DNA from: Treponema sp.
Lineage (GTDB): Bacteria > Spirochaetota > Spirochaetia > Treponematales > Treponemataceae
Direction: 5' to 3'
Length of the DNA: 17,603 bases
Assembly: GCA_017622055.1 (NCBI GenBank)
Contig: JAGARY010000317.1
Coordinates: 1-17,603, forward strand
Positions 6,596 to 13,334 of this stretch are shown piece by piece; position 1 is the stretch's first letter; every line of letters starts with the position of its first letter. The notes under the pieces were generated by a model. It did no database searches. It was not told the origin of the DNA and saw only the letters and a program-made list of their open reading frames with translations. Position numbers and translations under genes: made by a program.

Positions 6596-7186
6596 CTACA
6601 TAAACACACCTTTTATAAATAATTCAATTCCAACTAAAACCATTATTATTCCAGCATAAACATAACCACGTTGAGTTCTAAAAACTCCAAAATGTTTTCC
6701 GTGGAAAAATCCTTGTTTGCAAATAATGAATCCAAAAATTGTCATAATTAAACAACCTAAAAGTCCACGGGCTAAACCATAATAATAAAATACAAAACCA
6801 ACAGAAATTGCATCAAGAAAAGAAGCTACACCTTGCAAACAGATTACTTTATTATTTAAAGTAATGCTTTCTTCAGAATCTGGCTCGCTCCATTTATATG
6901 CGCTGTAAAAAGCTTTTCCACCAACATAAAATAACAGAATAACAGAAATCCCAGGAACCATACTTTGAAAATTAGGAAAAACCTTTAAAAAAATAAAGGC
7001 TAAAATACATCCCAAAAACGAAAAAGCTAATTCCATAGAAGCAAAAATCCCAGAATATAAATTAGTTTCTTTAGTAGATATTTCCTTGTAAGCATTTCCA
7101 TGTTTTAAACAAAACGCAAAAGCATTTGCAGAAAAGGCCATCCCTAATAAAATACTATTCACAAAAAACAAAACATCAAAATTCAT
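6596..7186 (-). CDS. MntP-like membrane protein (putative manganese efflux family)
   Basis: The 196-residue protein has about six hydrophobic helices in two related halves, as in the MntP family, which exports Mn(II) through the inner membrane. The second half keeps the signature FLDAISVG with Asp125. In the first half the corresponding MDAFAVS-type motif reads SANAFAF, with Asn21 in place of the expected Asp. The start at 7186 is preferred over the ATG at 7192 because AAGGA then lies 7 bases upstream rather than 1. It diverges from der across a 143-base spacer and converges on the GH5 gene. I see no yybP-ykoY type riboswitch in the upstream spacer. The changed residue makes manganese transport less certain than family membership. 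Confidence 0.75.
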   Translation of the reverse strand: MNFDVLFFVNSILLGMAFSANAFAFCLKHGNAYKEISTKETNLYSGIFASMELAFSFLGCILAFIFLKVFPNFQSMVPGISVILLFYVGGKAFYSAYKWSEPDSEESITLNNKVICLQGVASFLDAISVGFVFYYYGLARGLLGCLIMTIFGFIICKQGFFHGKHFGVFRTQRGYVYAGIIMVLVGIELFIKGVFM

Positions 7187-7293
7187 TTTCATTTCCTTTT
7201 TTTAATTTATAAATACTACTTTTTTATAATACTAATAAATTAAAAAAAATCATACAAAAAAGTTGGTTTGTTTGAACACTTTTTCTACTATAT

Positions 7294-7322
7294 TTGACCC
7301 ATATTTTTATATACGTTATAAT
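7294..7322 (+). promoter_or_regulatory. Promoter of der (TTGACC-17-TATAAT); likely leaderless start
   Basis: TTGACC (7294-7299) and a perfect TATAAT (7317-7322) have the ideal 17-base spacer. The der ATG at 7330 begins 7 bases after the -10 box and has no Shine-Dalgarno, so the mRNA probably begins at or within a base of the start codon. The geometry equals that at trkA. The TTG of the -35 box is formally in frame with der but cannot be its start if this promoter is used. Confidence 0.65.
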
Positions 7323-7329
7323 GACGTGT

Positions 7330-8841
7330 ATGAGTAAGAAAAAAATAAAACCTGACTTTTCAAAACCAAAAGTTCAAAAACAAGAAGGTGATTCATTATC
7401 ACAAGATTTTTCATTAAAAAATCAGCCAGATTTTATTACGTCAGAAATGGAACAATTTGATGATGTTCCGCCAGAAGACAAAGAATATGAAGGACTTCCG
7501 GTAGTTGTAATTGCGGGGCGTCCAAATGTTGGAAAATCAACACTTTTTAATAGATTTTTGCACAGAAGAATTGCAATTGTAAATGATCAGCCTGGTGTTA
7601 CTAGAGACCCAGTTGAAGCAACAGCAATTTTAAACAAAAAACCAATTCATTTGGTAGACACTGGTGGATACAAACTTACTCGCGACATTGGAACAAAAGA
7701 AGCCGAACTTGATGAATACGTTGTAGAAAAATCTTTGGAAATGATTGAAAAAGCGGATGTTGTAATTTTACTTCTTGAAGCTGGCGTCATCACCGGGGAA
7801 GACGAAGAATTCATTATTAAAATGCGTCCATATTGGAACAAAGTTATTGCCGCTGTAAACAAAACAGAAGGTGGAAAAAACGAAGCCGAAGCATGGAACT
7901 ACGCAAAATATGGATTCAACGAATTGCTTTTTATTTCTGCAGAACACGGCGACCACTTTGGAGAACTTTCTGAACTTGTGGAATCAAAATGTGATTTTTC
8001 AAAAGTAAAAGTTCTTTCAAAAGACAGACCAATAAAAATTGCAATTCTTGGAAAACCAAACACAGGAAAATCAACTTTATCAAATAGATTAACTCACACA
8101 GAAAATTCTATTGTATGTGATTACGCTGGAACAACTAGAGATGTGGTTGAAGGAGAATTTCAATACGGTGGAAGAGCGTTTAAAGTTTTGGATACTGCGG
8201 GAATTCGCCGCAAAGCAAAAGTTCATGACGATGTTGAATATTATTCTGTAAACCGTGCAATTAAAACTTTGGATGAATGTGATGTTGTTTTCTTGATGAT
8301 TGACGCAGTTGAAGGTCTTGCCGAACAAGATAAAAAGATTTGTTCCCTTGCATTTGAAAAAGGCCGTGGAATTATTTTTGTTTTGAATAAGTGGGATTTA
8401 AAAGAAGAACAAGGAACAAAAGCAGTAAAAGCCGTAAAACAATGGATGAACATTATGTTTGGCCAAATGGAATTTGCTCCAATTTTGCCACTTTCTGCTT
8501 TGGAAGGAAAAGGCATTAAAGATTTGTTAAACACAACTGTTTTGCTTTATGAACAACTTACAAAGAAAATTGGAACAGCATCTTTGAATAACGCACTGCA
8601 AGATTGGTTGGAAAGATATCCGCCACCAGCAAGTAAAACAGCTCATTTTAAAATTCGCTATATGACTCAGGCAAGCACAAATCCGGTTAAGTTTGTAATT
8701 TTTGCAACAAGACCGGAAGTTGTTCCTGAACCATATATGACATATTTAAAAAATAGAATTCGCGAAGATTTGGGTTACGACCAGATTCCAGTTCAGTTGG
8801 AATTTAAAGGAAGTAGAACAAAGTGGGAAGAAAGGGAATAG
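7330..8841 (+). CDS. der: Ribosome biogenesis GTPase Der (EngA)
   Basis: Der is an essential tandem GTPase that assists assembly of the 50S ribosomal subunit. In this 503-residue protein the first G domain shows GRPNVGKST at 63-71, GVTRD at 89-93, DTGG at 110-113 and NKTE at 177-180. The second shows GKPNTGKST at 241-249, GTTRD at 267-271, DTAG at 288-291 and NKWD at 353-356, followed by the C-terminal KH-like domain to residue 503. About 55 residues precede the first G domain; they are charged, lack any motif and extend the usual length of roughly 440-490. The first G4 motif ends in Glu where NKxD is usual. I chose ATG 7330 from the promoter position; ATG 7321 would add three residues. It is probably monocistronic or reads into merR past a terminator. 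Confidence 0.95.
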   Translation: MSKKKIKPDFSKPKVQKQEGDSLSQDFSLKNQPDFITSEMEQFDDVPPEDKEYEGLPVVVIAGRPNVGKSTLFNRFLHRRIAIVNDQPGVTRDPVEATAILNKKPIHLVDTGGYKLTRDIGTKEAELDEYVVEKSLEMIEKADVVILLLEAGVITGEDEEFIIKMRPYWNKVIAAVNKTEGGKNEAEAWNYAKYGFNELLFISAEHGDHFGELSELVESKCDFSKVKVLSKDRPIKIAILGKPNTGKSTLSNRLTHTENSIVCDYAGTTRDVVEGEFQYGGRAFKVLDTAGIRRKAKVHDDVEYYSVNRAIKTLDECDVVFLMIDAVEGLAEQDKKICSLAFEKGRGIIFVLNKWDLKEEQGTKAVKAVKQWMNIMFGQMEFAPILPLSALEGKGIKDLLNTTVLLYEQLTKKIGTASLNNALQDWLERYPPPASKTAHFKIRYMTQASTNPVKFVIFATRPEVVPEPYMTYLKNRIREDLGYDQIPVQLEFKGSRTKWEERE

Positions 8842-8847
8842 ATGTTT

Positions 8848-8884
8848 AATTAAGAATTCAGAATTAAGAATTCAGAATTCTGAA
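8848..8884. repeat. Short tandem repeat and palindrome after der
   Basis: A 14-base unit AATTAAGAATTCAG occurs twice in tandem (8848-8861, 8862-8875) with a partial third. TTCAGAATTCTGAA at 8871-8884 is a perfect 14-base palindrome. It begins the non-coding stretch between der and the MerR-type gene. Confidence 0.7.
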
Positions 8885-8900
8885 GGGGGAAGTCTCCCCC
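8885..8900. repeat. G/C-tract hairpin
   Basis: GGGGGA (8885-8890) pairs with TCCCCC (8895-8900) over a four-base loop. It opens a GC-rich block up to about 8965 that I do not recognise; the style resembles the AGGGGAAA/TTTCCCCT hairpin at 13169-13188. No gene is visible here, although a minus-strand frame stays open across it. Confidence 0.5.
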
Positions 8901-8974
8901 ACGCTCCAAAGTCCTCGCACAAACGTGCTGTGGTCTTTTACGCTACCCCCGCTATGTCGAGCTATTCTTTGTCT

Positions 8975-9009
8975 GTCATTGCGAGGAGCGAAGCGACGAA
9001 GCAATCTAG
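8975..9009. repeat. Dispersed repeat unit (GTCATTGCGAG...GAAGCAATC)
   Basis: Starts GTCATTGCGAGGAGCGAAGC and ends GACGAAGCAATCTAG. ATTGC (8979-8983) pairs with GCAAT (9001-9005). It is the best-conserved copy in this window of the unit also found as two inverted halves between trkA and trkH and, in a diverged form, before coaX. Confidence 0.75.
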
Positions 9010-9045
9010 TGTGCAAAATGGTATGTGGTAATGCAATTTTAGGTT

Positions 9046-9170
9046 GGGCAAGCGCTGGGAGCCCCGCCGAAGGCGTTCCAGGCGAAAGCAATGCTTGAGA
9101 CTGGAATGGAGCGAATGCGGAAGGGCGGACATAGCGACCCGGAGTTGCGAAGCAACGGAGGGATGCCTCC
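9046..9170 (+). repeat. GC-rich structured intergenic element, copy B
   Basis: Core at 9061-9126: GCCC, hairpin CGCC-GAA-GGCG, arm TTCCAG (9076-9081) with CTGGAA (9101-9106), TGGAGC, mini-hairpin GC-GAAT-GC, GGAA, GGGC. GCCC (9061-9064) pairs with GGGC (9123-9126). Outside the core, CGCT before it can pair with AGCG after it, then come the small hairpin GTTGC-GAA-GCAAC and the terminator stem at 9157-9170. Copy C has a related right flank containing TAGCGAC. The element lies in the der-merR spacer, in the same direction as both genes. Confidence 0.7.
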
Positions 9171-9178
9171 TTTTTTTT
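9157..9178 (+). terminator. Strong intrinsic terminator just upstream of the MerR-type gene
   Basis: GGAGG (9157-9161) pairs with CCTCC (9166-9170) over the loop GATG and is followed by eight T residues (9171-9178). It should end der transcription. The next start codon lies only 13 bases beyond the T tract, so either the MerR-type gene depends on read-through or this hairpin is a leader attenuator. Confidence 0.8.
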
Positions 9179-9191
9179 AGGTTGAAGAAAA

Positions 9192-9509
9192 TTGATTTAT
9201 ACGATTGGACAAATTGAAGAATTAACAGGTGTAAAGTCTCATGTTCTTAGGTATTGGGAAGAAGTTGTTCCAGGGTTTTCGCCTCAAAAAGATTTAACTG
9301 GACGCCGAACTTATTCTCAGCACGATTTGGAACTTATTTATAGAATTAAGTTTTTGATAAACGAAAAAAAATTTACTGCGGAAGGAGCTGGACATCAGAT
9401 TTTGGAAGAGTCGCAAATTGTGCAGGAAAATATTGAATTAATAAAAAACATTCGAGAAACAAGAGAAATTCTTACAAATGTTTACTTTGAAATAAAAAAA
9501 TTAAGATAA
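9192..9509 (+). CDS. MerR-family transcriptional regulator, small
   Basis: A 105-residue protein beginning TIGQIEELTGVKSHVLRYWEE, the winged helix-turn-helix of the MerR family (about residues 3-70), with the recognition-helix pattern SHVLRYWE and the wing segment GRRTYS. The C-terminal 35 residues, ESQIVQENIELIKNIRETRE and on, look like the dimerising coiled coil; there is no effector domain and no metal-binding Cys cluster. The start is TTG at 9192, since no ATG gives a complete HTH. The ribosome site is weak (AGG about 10 bases upstream). It follows a terminator at close range and precedes the Rsm22-like gene by 20 bases, so these two are probably one operon. Target genes are unknown. Confidence 0.8.
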   Translation: MIYTIGQIEELTGVKSHVLRYWEEVVPGFSPQKDLTGRRTYSQHDLELIYRIKFLINEKKFTAEGAGHQILEESQIVQENIELIKNIRETREILTNVYFEIKKLR

Positions 9510-9529
9510 ATTGTAAAAGCGAGTTCAAA

Positions 9530-11014
9530 ATGGAAAAATTTTATACAAAATTTACAAAGGAATATATTCAGGCTGAAAAAGAAAGATTAAAGAAAAAGCA
9601 AAAAAAATCTGCAAAAAAGAATTCGCAAAATAATGATATCAAACTGCAAAATAATGTGATTTTTGAAGAAAAAAATGGTAAAAAATCACAAAATGTTGAT
9701 ACTAAATCACAAAAAAATGTGATTTATGGTAAAAAAAATGCTGGAAAATCACAAAATAATGTTATTAAGATTCAGAATAAATTTTCTGTTGTAGAAGCGT
9801 TGTTCAAAGAAAATAAATTAGATAAAAAATCTCAGGAACTTTTGGAAAATTTTGACCGAGTTGTTCAGGGAGTTCGTCCGCTAAACAGCAAGCAACTTCA
9901 AAAACTTCCAGAAAATATTAAGGCACTTTCGCATCAACTTACGGACCAACGTTGCGACCGTCGCCTTGGCTACATGAACGAAAGTGTTCAGCTTTCTTCC
10001 TATGTTAGATATTACACTTGGTGGAATCTTGTTCGTCTTACAAAATTGTTTTCAAATCTTCCAGCAGCGTCTTTTCCAAATAAAGAATGCATTTGTTTAG
10101 ATATTGGCTCTGGTCCATTAACATTAGTAATTTCTCTTTGGCTTTCTAGACCAGAATTGCGAAACATAAATCTTACTTGGTATTGTCTTGATGTTTCTTC
10201 AAATTCTATGGCTTTGGGCGAAGACGTTTATTTGTCTATTGTGGCTCAAACTGGCGGAACTCCATGGAAAATTGTTAGAGTAAAAGGTTCTTTTGGAACA
10301 GGAACTTTTATTAAAGAAAAAGCAGATTTTATTACTTGTGCAAATATGTTTAATGAACTTGACCAAGCAAGTGATATGCCACCAGAGTTTCAGTCAAAAA
10401 AATATTATGATCAGCTTTGTTTGTATAAAAATGATAATTGCAAATTTTTATTGATTGAACCAGGCGTTCCAAAATCGGCACGAACAATTTGTCTTTTGCG
10501 AGACAGATTTATTAAAGAAAACTATGATTTGATTGGGCCTTGTTCACACTGTGGTGAATGCCCAATGAATGGATTTAAAGCTTATACAGGAAGTTCGCAT
10601 AAATGGTGTAATTTTGCTTTTTCCACAGAAAATGCTCCTGCAAAATTATTAAAACTTTCTGAAAATTCAAAATTAACAAAAGACAGAGCTACTTTGATTT
10701 TTATTTCTGTTGTTCCAGAAAAAACTGCTAGTGATTTTGGCGAGGATTCTATTTCCCAAGATTTTGCAAATTCTACAAAAAATGTTTTAGCAAAAGATGA
10801 TAATTCACTTTCTGTTAGAATTATTTCTGATTGCATGAAACTTCATAACAACTCTTTTGCAAATTACGGCTGTAGCAAAATTGGACTTGTGCTTGTTAGT
10901 TCAAAAACAGAAAATGCTTTTAAAAGCGGCGATTTGTTAAAAATTGAATGCTTACAAGACATAAAAAAACTCCCGATTGATAAAAAATCGGGAGCTAAAT
11001 TAATTTCTTTATAA
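9530..11014 (+). CDS. Rsm22-like small-subunit rRNA methyltransferase family protein
   Basis: The 494-residue protein matches the Rsm22/METTL17 family, methyltransferase-fold proteins tied to small ribosomal subunit assembly. DIGSGPLT at 191-198 is the SAM-binding motif I. C338, H340, C341, C344 and C360 lie in PCSHCGECPM and HKWCNF; the family uses four Cys here, which in METTL17 bind an iron-sulfur cluster. Residues 1-85 form a very basic, low-complexity extension with about 2.5 copies of a 20-22 residue repeat built on SQN...NVI...KN. Start ATG at 9530 has only a weak site (GCGAG). The gene is 20 bases after the MerR-type gene. Its last 15 codons contain the terminator of the opposing gene. 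Catalytic activity is not established for all family members. Confidence 0.8.
   Translation: MEKFYTKFTKEYIQAEKERLKKKQKKSAKKNSQNNDIKLQNNVIFEEKNGKKSQNVDTKSQKNVIYGKKNAGKSQNNVIKIQNKFSVVEALFKENKLDKKSQELLENFDRVVQGVRPLNSKQLQKLPENIKALSHQLTDQRCDRRLGYMNESVQLSSYVRYYTWWNLVRLTKLFSNLPAASFPNKECICLDIGSGPLTLVISLWLSRPELRNINLTWYCLDVSSNSMALGEDVYLSIVAQTGGTPWKIVRVKGSFGTGTFIKEKADFITCANMFNELDQASDMPPEFQSKKYYDQLCLYKNDNCKFLLIEPGVPKSARTICLLRDRFIKENYDLIGPCSHCGECPMNGFKAYTGSSHKWCNFAFSTENAPAKLLKLSENSKLTKDRATLIFISVVPEKTASDFGEDSISQDFANSTKNVLAKDDNSLSVRIISDCMKLHNNSFANYGCSKIGLVLVSSKTENAFKSGDLLKIECLQDIKKLPIDKKSGAKLISL
10963..10994 (-). terminator. Intrinsic terminator for the minus-strand membrane gene, inside the Rsm22-like coding sequence
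   Basis: On the minus strand CTCCCGATT (10994-10986) pairs perfectly with AATCGGGAG (10978-10970) and seven T residues follow (10969-10963). It lies 42 bases after the stop of the minus-strand gene at 11037 and encodes residues near LPIDKKSGA of the opposing protein. On the plus strand no T tract follows, so it acts mainly in the minus direction. Confidence 0.8.
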
Positions 11015-11036
11015 TTGTTATAGAAGAAAAGTTAGT

Positions 11037-11462
11037 TTATTTTGCAAATTTTCCAACTAATGCAAGAACCCATCCTACAACAACCATGTAGAAACCGTAA
11101 GTTGCATTTTTAAGGAATCCTTTTGCAATTGCTTTGTAAACTGCGTTATCTTGGAAACCAATTACTAAAACAATTCCACCAGCAATACTTGCAATAACAG
11201 CAACTGTTTTTACCAAGTCAGAAGATGGAAGTTTAATTCCAAGCATTGGAAGAACTGCATAAGCCAAACCTACAACAGCACCAATAAAAATTAACAAAGC
11301 ACCAATTGTTACAAATCCACTGTTATCAAAGTTGATGAATTTAAAACCGTTTGCACTAGAACCAAAAAGTCCTTTGAACATTGGACAACAGAATCCAATT
11401 GTTGTAATAGCCATACCAATTAAATATAAGTAGCTAATAACATTTACTTTCTTTTTTCCCAT
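11037..11462 (-). CDS. Small membrane protein of unknown function, about four helices
   Basis: The 141-residue protein starts MGKKKVNVISYLYLIGMAITTIG and has four hydrophobic segments (about residues 8-28, 49-72, 82-102, 117-137) separated by short polar loops, the last with a basic end, GKFAK. I do not recognise a family. Two Cys sit side by side after the first helix (FCCP). The start at 11462 is set by AAGGAG 7 bases upstream; an upstream ATG at 11486 in the same frame has no ribosome site. It has its own promoter at 11499-11526 and its own terminator, so it is probably a single-gene unit converging on the Rsm22-like gene. A GAGGCC direct repeat lies in its short leader. Confidence 0.75.
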   Translation of the reverse strand: MGKKKVNVISYLYLIGMAITTIGFCCPMFKGLFGSSANGFKFINFDNSGFVTIGALLIFIGAVVGLAYAVLPMLGIKLPSSDLVKTVAVIASIAGGIVLVIGFQDNAVYKAIAKGFLKNATYGFYMVVVGWVLALVGKFAK

Positions 11463-11498
11463 TTTTTTCTCCTTTTGGGAGGCCATTGAGGCCAGGTT

Positions 11499-11526
11499 TT
11501 TATAGAAAATTTAAAAAAAAAGTCAA
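11499..11526 (-). promoter_or_regulatory. Promoter of the small membrane protein gene (TTGACT-16-TATAAA)
   Basis: On the minus strand TTGACT (11526-11521) and TATAAA (11504-11499) have a 16-base spacer made almost only of T and A. The start would fall near 11492, leaving a 30-base leader with the ribosome site. The -35 box coincides with the 3' arm of the terminator of the upstream oxidoreductase gene. Confidence 0.55.
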
Positions 11527-11559
11527 TAAATAAAATTTGCATTTCATTTACTGACTTTT
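11513..11559 (-). terminator. Terminator of the FAD oxidoreductase gene, overlapping the next promoter
   Basis: On the minus strand AGTCAGTAAAT (11556-11546) pairs with ATTTATTGACT (11531-11521) with one G-U pair, extended by three A-T pairs, and followed by a run of T residues to 11513. It lies 34 bases after the oxidoreductase stop. The 14-base loop is long for a terminator, which lowers confidence. Confidence 0.55.
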
Positions 11560-11592
11560 CTTTATGTTAGAATTATAACATGGTATTATTTT

Positions 11593-13080
11593 TTACACAA
11601 ATAAAATTTTTTCATCTTTGCATAATTGTTGTACAGCTTGTCTTCCTGTGTAAACTGCAATTGGGAGACCTCCAGGCATTTGAATTCTTTGGCCTGCAAA
11701 ATAAACTCCGTCAATTGTTTGTAATTTTTGAGGATAATTATCTTGTGTTCCACCCTTTTTCCAAACGCTCATCCATCCACCTTGATAAGAACTGCAATAT
11801 CTTTCGTAAGTGCATGGAGTAGCAACATCAATTGCTTCAAGATTTTCTTTTACTTGTGGAATAAATTTTGAAACTGCGTCTACAAAAAGTTTTCCAAGTT
11901 CTTCTTTTTTTGCTTTATAAGTTCCGTCTTCTTTAGCCATTTTCCAGAATTTGTAAGAATCACCAATGAGTAAACAAGTCATTGCTGTTCCACCTTCTGG
12001 AGCATAATCTTTATATTTTGAATAATTGTTAATTCTAATTTCGTTCCATTTGCAACCACAATATTCAAAAGGTTTTTCTAAAGGTAAAACACAAGTGTAT
12101 GGCAAATGTGATAAATCAGCTTTTACCCCAAGACAAACAAAAACATTTTGTTCAGAAATTGCATTTCTTCGCATTTTGTTTACCCAAGGTTCATCAATCA
12201 TTGTGTCAAATAAAGTATCAACAGCATTTCTTGCATCTTGAGTAATAATTACAGCATCAGCAAGCATATCCCCATTTTTTGTTTGAACGCCTTTTGCAAC
12301 GCCGTCTTCTACAATCACGTTTTCTACTTTTGTTCTAAATTCAATTTTTCCGCCAAGGCTTTGGTATGTATCTAACATATTTTGTACCAATTGAACAGAA
12401 CCTCCTGCAGGATATCCACAGTCGCCACTGGCAAAAGAACCCAAAGTATAAATAAAAGAAAGTGCATTGTATCTGTAGCCAATTACGCTCATCAATAGAT
12501 GACGAAGATTTTTATTTTTAAATTTATTCACATATTCTTCGTAGCTTTGGTTTACTAAAAAAGGAACTCGCAAAACTGCTGGCAACATTGGAATAAACAT
12601 AAAAGGATTAAATCCAAAAGGAGTTTTGCATTTACAACCAGGTGTGTCAAAAACTGGCATATAAAATCTTGAAAATGCTTTTACATCTCGACACATTTTA
12701 TTTATCATTTTTTTATCTTCGGGAGCATATTCCAAAAGTGCCTTTTTCATATCTGGCAAATAACGATATAAACAAAGATTTTTGTCTCCATCTAAAAGTG
12801 TATACAATGGATCTCTGTTTTCAATTGGATTATTTTCTTTTAGAGCTCCAACTTCTTTCCAAATTTTGTTTAAAGGAAGTTTTGGCGATGAACCTGTTAG
12901 CCAATGCATTCCGCCTTCAAAATAATATCCTTTGCGACTCCAACTTGTAGAAAGTCCACCAAAAGTCATGTGTTGTTCCAAAATTGTAACATCAAAACCT
13001 GAACGTGCAGCATAAATTCCTGCAGAAAGTCCAGCAACGCCAGCTCCTACAATAATTACCTTTTTTTTGTTTTGCATCAT
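11593..13080 (-). CDS. FAD-dependent oxidoreductase, phytoene desaturase (CrtI)-like family
   Basis: The 495-residue protein begins with a dinucleotide-binding fold, VIIVGAGVAGLSAG at residues 9-20, with Glu35 for the FAD ribose and FGGLSTSW at 40-47. The C-terminus holds the second FAD motif, GVYFAGQRIQMPGGLPIAVYTGR. Both ends and the length fit the CrtI/RetSat group of the flavin amine oxidase superfamily, whose members desaturate, saturate or isomerise polyenes and related lipids. No carotenoid gene or other pathway partner is present, so the substrate is open. The start ATG at 13080 follows GAGGA with a 4-base gap; a second ATG adjoins it. It has no signal peptide in the strict sense; the hydrophobic start is the first Rossmann strand. 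It is flanked by its own terminator. Confidence 0.85.
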   Translation of the reverse strand: MMQNKKKVIIVGAGVAGLSAGIYAARSGFDVTILEQHMTFGGLSTSWSRKGYYFEGGMHWLTGSSPKLPLNKIWKEVGALKENNPIENRDPLYTLLDGDKNLCLYRYLPDMKKALLEYAPEDKKMINKMCRDVKAFSRFYMPVFDTPGCKCKTPFGFNPFMFIPMLPAVLRVPFLVNQSYEEYVNKFKNKNLRHLLMSVIGYRYNALSFIYTLGSFASGDCGYPAGGSVQLVQNMLDTYQSLGGKIEFRTKVENVIVEDGVAKGVQTKNGDMLADAVIITQDARNAVDTLFDTMIDEPWVNKMRRNAISEQNVFVCLGVKADLSHLPYTCVLPLEKPFEYCGCKWNEIRINNYSKYKDYAPEGGTAMTCLLIGDSYKFWKMAKEDGTYKAKKEELGKLFVDAVSKFIPQVKENLEAIDVATPCTYERYCSSYQGGWMSVWKKGGTQDNYPQKLQTIDGVYFAGQRIQMPGGLPIAVYTGRQAVQQLCKDEKILFV

Positions 13081-13168
13081 AAAATCCTCAAATTAAGATT
13101 CTATATTTTACTATTTTTTCTTTAATTGAACTAGGTATAAATTAAAATCATAGATATTTTTAATATTG

Positions 13169-13259
13169 AGGGGAAAAGCCTTTCCCCTAGGTTCAGCCAA
13201 TTTGTTCCAAATTGTCTTCACCATACCCCTTTCACCTAGGGGGGGGCCCTAAAACCCCC
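13169..13259. repeat. GC-rich hairpin cluster with a direct repeat and a G8 tract
   Basis: In the spacer between the oxidoreductase and the metallo-beta-lactamase gene: AGGGGAAA (13169-13176) pairs with TTTCCCCT (13181-13188); CAATTTG (13198-13204) pairs with CAAATTG (13208-13214); TAGGG (13237-13241) can pair with CCCTA (13247-13251) or GGGGG (13242-13246) with CCCCC (13255-13259). CCTTTCCCCTAGG (13179-13191) recurs with one change at 13228-13240. A run of eight G residues lies at 13239-13246. It contrasts with the AT-rich genes and resembles another dispersed element. Confidence 0.6.
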
Positions 13260-13298
13260 AGAAAAATTTATGGAATTTAAAACAAATATGTTATTTTT

Positions 13299-13307
13299 TG
13301 ATATAAT
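13299..13307 (+). promoter_or_regulatory. Extended -10 promoter before the metallo-beta-lactamase gene
   Basis: TG, one base, then TATAAT (13302-13307) form an extended -10 element; no good -35 box lies upstream, as is usual for this promoter type. Transcription would begin near 13314, 21 bases before the ATG at 13335, leaving room for the ribosome site AAGGGA. Confidence 0.5.
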
Positions 13308-13334
13308 CATGGAACTTACAAATAAGGGAAAAAT

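Noticed and set aside
6305..6609. Open frames on both strands across the GC-rich element A (86 and 73 codons)
   Set aside because: The plus frame begins inside the GH5 gene in another phase and both are explained by the stop-poor GC-rich structured element.
7193..7329. yybP-ykoY manganese riboswitch upstream of the MntP-like gene
   Set aside because: The spacer is very AT-rich with no stable multi-stem fold and is shared with the der promoter.
8864..9091. Minus-strand open frame of 75 codons between der and the MerR-type gene
   Set aside because: It runs through three repeat types and has no plausible start; its composition (LLRRFAPRNDRQ) is a known style of repeat-derived false ORF.
11580..11822. 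Plus-strand frame of 80 codons opposite the oxidoreductase gene
   Set aside because: It is the complement of a well-supported coding sequence, with no domain or ribosome site.
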